Source of the DNA: a virus
Direction: 5' to 3' (one strand)
Virus record (IMG/VR): IMGVR_UViG_3300027898_000030
Span: 1-31,403 of that record
Length of the DNA stretch: 31,403 nt
The notes under the pieces are model-generated. The model did no database searches and was not told where the DNA came from. It saw only the letters and a program-made list of their open reading frames with translations. A program made the translations under genes and the position numbers. Shown piece after piece: positions 28,048-31,403 of this stretch. Every line of letters starts with the position of its first letter. The first letter of the stretch is position 1.

Positions 28048-28422
28048 GTGGGCAACAGATTCTCTTCCGGCAAACACGCGATCGCCATATGCGATCGCTG
28101 TGGGTTCCGATACAAGCTGCTAGAGCTTAAAAAAGAGGTCGTCAAGCTCAAGGAAACGGGCCTGCTGGTCTGCCCTGAATGTTGGGACCCCGACCACCCG
28201 CAGCTGCAGCTGGGCATGTATCCGGTTGAGGACCCGCAGGCGCTGATGAACCCACGGCGCGACAGCACGTACGACACGTCCGGCTCTACCAGCCCGGGCA
28301 GCAGGGATATACAATGGGGCTGGGCGCCGGTGGGCGGCGCGTACGGCGCGGATGCAACCCAGACGCCGAATAACCTCGCAGCCGTTTCCGCCATCGGTAC
28401 GGTCACGATCATCCTTACCTAG
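28048..28422 (+). CDS. Zinc-ribbon virion-associated protein, 124 aa
   Basis: The GTG at 28048 has AGGTGATGT upstream. The sequence MGNRFSSGKHAIAICDRCGF, then YKLLELKKE and LLVCPECWDPDHPQLQLGMY, has two Cys pairs (C15/C18 and C42/C45) for one zinc. I recall this exact layout beside adaptor genes in many aquatic phages. The C-terminal half is Gly/Ser/Thr-rich and ends in a hydrophobic strand. Role in neck assembly is probable but unproven. Confidence 0.8.
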   Translation: MGNRFSSGKHAIAICDRCGFRYKLLELKKEVVKLKETGLLVCPECWDPDHPQLQLGMYPVEDPQALMNPRRDSTYDTSGSTSPGSRDIQWGWAPVGGAYGADATQTPNNLAAVSAIGTVTIILT

Positions 28423-28431
28423 GAGTGAACC

Positions 28432-28560
28432 ATGAGCAAGAAAGAAGCCAAGCGGGAAGAGCCCAAGAAGCCGGCCGGCGGCAAGCAGGGCGGACCTACC
28501 GAGGCGGACCGCATGAAGTACGGCCGCAATGAATCACGCGCCAAGAATCAGGAGCGCTGA
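28432..28560 (+). CDS. 42-aa Lys/Arg-rich micro-protein
   Basis: TAGGAG lies seven bases before the ATG. The product (MSKKEAKREEPKKPAGGKQG...) is almost entirely charged and disordered, with a KYGRNESRAKNQER end. The next gene begins one base after its stop. It belongs to the same group of basic micro-proteins as its neighbours. There is no hydrophobic core or known motif. Confidence 0.7.
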   Translation: MSKKEAKREEPKKPAGGKQGGPTEADRMKYGRNESRAKNQER

Positions 28561-28561
28561 G

Positions 28562-28738
28562 ATGAAACGCAAGCTCGACAACAAGCCTGCCGAAGGCCCG
28601 CGCAAGGCCAAGGACGTGCCTGTCAACAAGATTCCGCCCGAGGCCGGTGGGCGTGAGCGGCAGGTGGAGACGGGCGGCATCAAGATGCGCGGCTACGGCG
28701 CGGCCACTAAAGGCTTCATGGTACGAGGTGGCGTGTGA
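28562..28738 (+). CDS. 58-aa protein with RGxGAATKG motif
   Basis: GGAG lies seven bases before the ATG at 28562. The C-terminus GIKMRGYGAATKGFMVRGGV carries the RG-x-GAATKG-x-x-x-RG motif, which recurs in small proteins of many marine and freshwater phages. The N-terminal part is basic (MKRKLDNKPAEGPRKAKDVP). The stop overlaps the next GTG start. Such proteins are probably virion components, but none has a defined role that I know. Confidence 0.8.
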   Translation: MKRKLDNKPAEGPRKAKDVPVNKIPPEAGGRERQVETGGIKMRGYGAATKGFMVRGGV

Positions 28739-29394
28739 ATTACAGCGCGCTGGTAACTGCGATTCAGGACTATACGGAGAATGCGTTTCAGACAACGGAC
28801 GTAAACAACTTCATTGTCCAAGCGGAGCAGCGCGTCTTCAACACCATTCAGTTCCCTTCGCTGCGGGAGAACGTCACTGGCACGCTGACGGCGGGTAACC
28901 CCTACGTCTCGGCGCCGACGGATTTCTTGGCGGCGTACTCGCTGGCGGCGATCGACACGACCGGCGCGTACAACTTCTTGATCATCAAGGACGTGAACTT
29001 CATTCGGGAGGCCTACCCGAACCCGACCACGTCCACAGGCCTGCCGCTGTACTATGCCATTTTTGGCCCGCAGACGGGCAATCCCGATCTGCTGTCGTTC
29101 ATTGTCGGCCCCACGCCCGACACCAACTATACTGTCGAGCTGCACTATTTCTTCTACCCGCAGTCGATCACGACGGCGTCCAACGGGCAGTCGTGGCTAG
29201 GTAATAACTTCGATACTGTGCTCCTCTACGGAGCGCTGGTCGAGGCGTACACCTTCATGAAGGGCGAGGATGACTTGCTCAAGATGTACGACGCCAAGTT
29301 CAAGGAAGCCCTCGATATGGCCAAGCGTCTGGGCGACGGCATGGAGCGCCAAGACTCGTACCGCAACGGGCAAGCTAGGACGGTCGTGAAATGA
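28735..29394 (+). CDS. SU10-type phage adaptor protein
   Basis: The GTG at 28735 overlaps the previous stop. The 219-aa protein begins NYSALVTAIQDYTENAFQTT followed by DVNNFIVQAEQRVFNTIQFP, the helical start of the SU10 adaptor family. A beta-rich middle (GTLTAGNPYVSAPTDFLAAY) follows, then a helical end (VEAYTFMKGEDDLLKMYDAK). It should form a second ring below the first adaptor, connecting the portal to the tail. Two adaptor genes five genes apart imply a stacked neck. Confidence 0.87.
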   Translation: MNYSALVTAIQDYTENAFQTTDVNNFIVQAEQRVFNTIQFPSLRENVTGTLTAGNPYVSAPTDFLAAYSLAAIDTTGAYNFLIIKDVNFIREAYPNPTTSTGLPLYYAIFGPQTGNPDLLSFIVGPTPDTNYTVELHYFFYPQSITTASNGQSWLGNNFDTVLLYGALVEAYTFMKGEDDLLKMYDAKFKEALDMAKRLGDGMERQDSYRNGQARTVVK

Positions 29395-29804
29395 GCATTG
29401 TTCAAGGGCTCACTACCAGCTTCAAGCTGCAGGCATGGCAGGCAGGGCAGAACCTTGCCACTGACACGCTCAAGATTGCGCTATACACCAGCTCGGCGGC
29501 TCTGGACTACACCACCACCGCGTACTCCCCGACAAACGAGGTGGTGGCTACGGGCTACGCCGCTGGCGGGCAGGTGCTCACGGGGCAGGTGTTGGCCAGC
29601 TCGGGGCAGACGGTGTACCTGACGTTTAACAACCCCGTGTGGAGCGCTGCGCTAACCGCGCGCTGCGCGCTGATTTACAACACAACGCGGGCGAATGCGT
29701 CGGTTGCCGTGCTGGACTTTGGCTCGGACAAGACGTCGAGCACCCTGTTCACGATTTCGATGCCGGGCAATACAGCCACCACGGCGCTGATACGGGCTAC
29801 GTGA
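29391..29804 (+). CDS. Virion structural protein, 137 aa
   Basis: The ATG overlaps the adaptor stop (ATGA). The sequence MSIVQGLTTSFKLQAWQAGQ, then TLKIALYTSSAALDYTTTAY and SPTNEVVATGYAAGGQVL, is a layout I know from numerous phage virion proteins near the neck and tail. It is beta-rich with no enzyme motif. It could be a tail tube-associated, decoration or tail-tip protein. Its stop overlaps the next start. Confidence 0.82.
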   Translation: MSIVQGLTTSFKLQAWQAGQNLATDTLKIALYTSSAALDYTTTAYSPTNEVVATGYAAGGQVLTGQVLASSGQTVYLTFNNPVWSAALTARCALIYNTTRANASVAVLDFGSDKTSSTLFTISMPGNTATTALIRAT

Positions 29805-30142
29805 TGAATACCGAACCTGCTTTCGAGCGCGGCACCGGCCAGTGGGAAGGTGTCGTGATGATTATTCGCCCGGACGTCTCGAAGCTGTCCGCAGGCGTGG
29901 TGCCGCACTGCCAAATTGTCAGCGCCCGCACTGTACAGCTGATGGGCAGGCGTGCTATAAACTGCACGTTGCCGTATGAGCTGTTCAAACCTTTTTTCAA
30001 CGCGGACGATGGGGACCATATTTTCTGCGAAGCGGAGTTCAAGGACGGCCATCTGGAAGTCTACGGGCGGGCACGGACCAATCTGAAAGAATGGGTCTTG
30101 TTCTCAATGACGGCAGAGCAGTCTGCTGGTTTAACTAACTAG
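29804..30142 (+). CDS. Hypothetical 112-aa protein
   Basis: The ATG at 29804 shares one base with the preceding stop (TGATG); longer in-frame extensions run antisense-like through the previous gene and are rejected. The product (MNTEPAFERGTGQWEGVVMI...) looks beta-rich: CQIVSARTVQLMGRRAINCT, then HIFCEAEFKDGHLEVYGRAR. It might be a small tail or neck component. It is not recognised. No strong SD is visible, so translation is probably coupled. Confidence 0.7.
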   Translation: MNTEPAFERGTGQWEGVVMIIRPDVSKLSAGVVPHCQIVSARTVQLMGRRAINCTLPYELFKPFFNADDGDHIFCEAEFKDGHLEVYGRARTNLKEWVLFSMTAEQSAGLTN

Positions 30143-30151
30143 GAGTTTTCC

Positions 30152-30637
30152 ATGATTCTCTACAACGTCGTGCGTAACAACGTGACCCCCACGGTCAATA
30201 CCGACTTTCTTACCATCACCTCTGGCGCAACGCGCTCGTTGGGCATTATCGAAATCGACGCAGAAGGCGGCGGTACCGCTTCGGCTTACACCGAAGTCGG
30301 CATCTTCCGCGTGTCTTCGCTGGGCGTGACCCCGGTGGCGCTGGCCACGGCTACCACGACCCCGATTTCCGGTGTGGTGCCCGTGAACTCGGCTTCGCCG
30401 GCACAGGCATTTACTGCCGCGCAAGGTTGGACGACCCAGCCGACCGTGAGTGCTGTGCTGTCCTCGTTCCCCGTGAACGCCAACGGCCAGCGCTACTTCT
30501 GGCGTGCAATGCCCAACCTGAGCAACGTGCTGTGGGTTCCCGGCGGCGGTACAGCGGCAGCTGCTGGCCAGCTGTCTTTCCGTCCCACCGTGGTCTCTGG
30601 CGCACTGTCCCTGCGGGTTCAAGTTGGTGAAATTTAA
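30152..30637 (+). CDS. Beta-rich virion protein, 161 aa
   Basis: TAGGAG lies before the ATG. The protein (MILYNVVRNNVTPTVNTDFL..., with GIIEIDAEGGGTASAYTEVG and a C-terminal SGALSLRVQVGEI) is Thr/Ser/Ala/Val-rich with regular strands and no enzyme motif. Proteins of this look are common as small structural subunits in the neck-to-tail region. I cannot name its partner. Composition is uniform with the capsid genes. Confidence 0.75.
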   Translation: MILYNVVRNNVTPTVNTDFLTITSGATRSLGIIEIDAEGGGTASAYTEVGIFRVSSLGVTPVALATATTTPISGVVPVNSASPAQAFTAAQGWTTQPTVSAVLSSFPVNANGQRYFWRAMPNLSNVLWVPGGGTAAAAGQLSFRPTVVSGALSLRVQVGEI

Positions 30638-30812
30638 AGCTGTCTATCCTGTGCAGACCCCTGTGCAGGAGCGCCACAACCCGGACTGGTCGGAGGCATT
30701 CGATCAGGACGGGGAGACGGGTTCTGTGCGCAAGCGCGACCGTCTGACGAGACAGCAGCTAGAATATCACGAGCACATTAGACGCACCCAGAAGCAACGA
30801 AATGATCGCTAA
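30627..30812 (+). CDS. Charged 61-aa protein
   Basis: The frame begins at a GTG (30627) inside the last eleven bases of the previous gene; a TTG at 30624 is the alternative. No clear SD is seen, so it may be coupled. The product (MKFKAVYPVQTPVQERHNPD...) ends in a highly charged helix (RDRLTRQQLEYHEHIRRTQK). It is not recognised. It resembles small assembly or bridging proteins in size and charge only. Confidence 0.6.
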   Translation: MKFKAVYPVQTPVQERHNPDWSEAFDQDGETGSVRKRDRLTRQQLEYHEHIRRTQKQRNDR

Positions 30813-30829
30813 AACGTCTTTCATTTAAA

Positions 30830-30880
30830 GACTGGGGAGACCACCTCAGTCGCGGGCCTCGGTGCATTAACCCACCGGAG
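30830..30880 (+). promoter_or_regulatory. Two-hairpin 5' leader that hides a ribosome site
   Basis: Hairpin 1 pairs GACTGGGG (30830-30837) with CCTCAGTC (30844-30851) around a six-base loop, with one G-U pair. Hairpin 2 pairs CTCGGTG (30858-30864) with CACCGGAG (30873-30880) with one bulged G. The GGAG at 30877-30880 is the ribosome site of the next gene and is buried in hairpin 2. This looks like a translational control element or an RNA switch. Confidence 0.5.
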
Positions 30881-30885
30881 TATCC

Positions 30886-31403
30886 GTGTCTGATAACACC
30901 ACACTCAACCCCGGAACAGGCGGGGACGTAGTTCGTACGGTTGACCGTACAACGGCCAAAACGCAGGTCGTCGGCCTCGATTTTGGTGGAGACACCGGCG
31001 CAGGTAACGAGCAGATCGTCACCACGACCAACCCGCTGCCGATAGGCAAGACGGGCTCGTACTTCGTTAAGAGCACGCTCAACAGCAGTACCGCGCAGCT
31101 GGCCCCGGGCCAGTCTTTCGTGGGCACCATTGAGCCCATCCCTACCGCGCTGGACCTCTCAATCAACATTCCGACGGATCAGAACCTAACTGGCGCCGTG
31201 AACTTCTACCAGGGCGGGGCGGCCAACACCTTCATCGGCTCCAAGCCTTTTACTGTGCAGGCCAACAGCGGGGCCAACATCGCGGTCGAGGCGAACGGGA
31301 ACTACTGCAATGTGGTGGTCACCAACGTCGGTTTTGCCACGACCACGCTGCTTGTGATCGACTCGCAGTATGGCGACATCACGGCCCTGACGCAGCTGGG
31401 CAA
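30886..31403 (+). CDS. Virion structural protein, cut by the window edge
   Basis: The GTG at 30886 has GGAG five bases upstream. The visible 172 residues (MSDNTTLNPGTGGDVVRTVD..., with TTTNPLPIGKTGSYFVKSTL and QANSGANIAVEANGNYCNVV) are beta-rich. They begin with the NTTLNPGTGGD motif I recall from phage tail or neck proteins. The gene is incomplete at the right edge. It is probably a tail-associated or receptor-binding component, but that is inference. Confidence 0.8.
   Translation, partial: MSDNTTLNPGTGGDVVRTVDRTTAKTQVVGLDFGGDTGAGNEQIVTTTNPLPIGKTGSYFVKSTLNSSTAQLAPGQSFVGTIEPIPTALDLSINIPTDQNLTGAVNFYQGGAANTFIGSKPFTVQANSGANIAVEANGNYCNVVVTNVGFATTTLLVIDSQYGDITALTQLG

Noticed and set aside
1-31403. 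tRNA or rRNA genes
   Set aside because: No cloverleaf with a GGTTCGAATCC-type T-arm and CCA-side stem was seen on either strand; covariance-model scanning would settle this.

Overview
The window is part of a tailed double-stranded DNA bacteriophage genome (Caudoviricetes). It is GC-rich, tightly packed and split into two oppositely transcribed arms. The right arm reads in virion-assembly order: small and large terminase, portal, co-chaperonin-like protein, scaffold, major capsid protein, then head-tail adaptors and small virion proteins. No tape-measure protein, tail sheath, integrase, polymerase or lysis gene is visible. Two SU10/P22-type adaptor proteins and a Mu gpT-like capsid protein would fit a short-tailed phage, but morphology cannot be settled here. 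GC-rich codon use and plain Shine-Dalgarno (SD) starts suggest a proteobacterial host; that is inference.

Left arm (1-14813, all minus strand, read from right to left). The genes are small, and most overlap by ATGA or similar junctions. From right to left: a 134-aa and an 87-aa protein, an AT-rich gap (about 13551-13976), a 303-aa protein, a chain of micro-genes with a lipoprotein and two tandem NinX-like (DUF2591) genes, a 490-aa acidic Cys-rich protein, and a 408-aa zinc peptidase. Next comes a promoter with a perfect 18-bp palindrome, followed by an operon with a MoxR-type AAA+ ATPase, a VWA/metallopeptidase-like protein (DUF2201 type), three small mutually similar proteins and a DUF3150-like protein. 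The far left holds small conserved phage hypotheticals. Six copies of a dispersed palindrome (GGGGACA facing TGTCCC) occur only in this arm. Five sit upstream of transcription units and one lies in frame inside a gene.

Junction (14814-15192). This divergent control region carries an 18-bp palindrome, two perfect 27-bp direct repeats and a strong hairpin whose T-tract faces the left arm. A 17-codon leader ORF coupled to terS follows.

Right arm (15193-31403, all plus strand). After the terminase and portal block come a GroES-like protein, scaffold, two capsid-associated proteins, the major capsid protein and a strong terminator. An HNH endonuclease gene with its own promoter follows, then adaptors interleaved with small Lys/Gly-rich proteins and beta-rich virion proteins. 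A second HNH gene sits between terL and the portal gene. The 3' part of terL and this HNH gene share a codon usage unlike their neighbours, with a sharp break near 16811. The last gene is cut by the window edge, and its ribosome binding site is buried in a hairpin.

The most promising unexplained system is the MoxR / VWA-HExxH / DUF3150-like operon with its three small paralogs. It has its own promoter and operator-like site and lies directly downstream of the zinc peptidase and Cys-rich protein genes.
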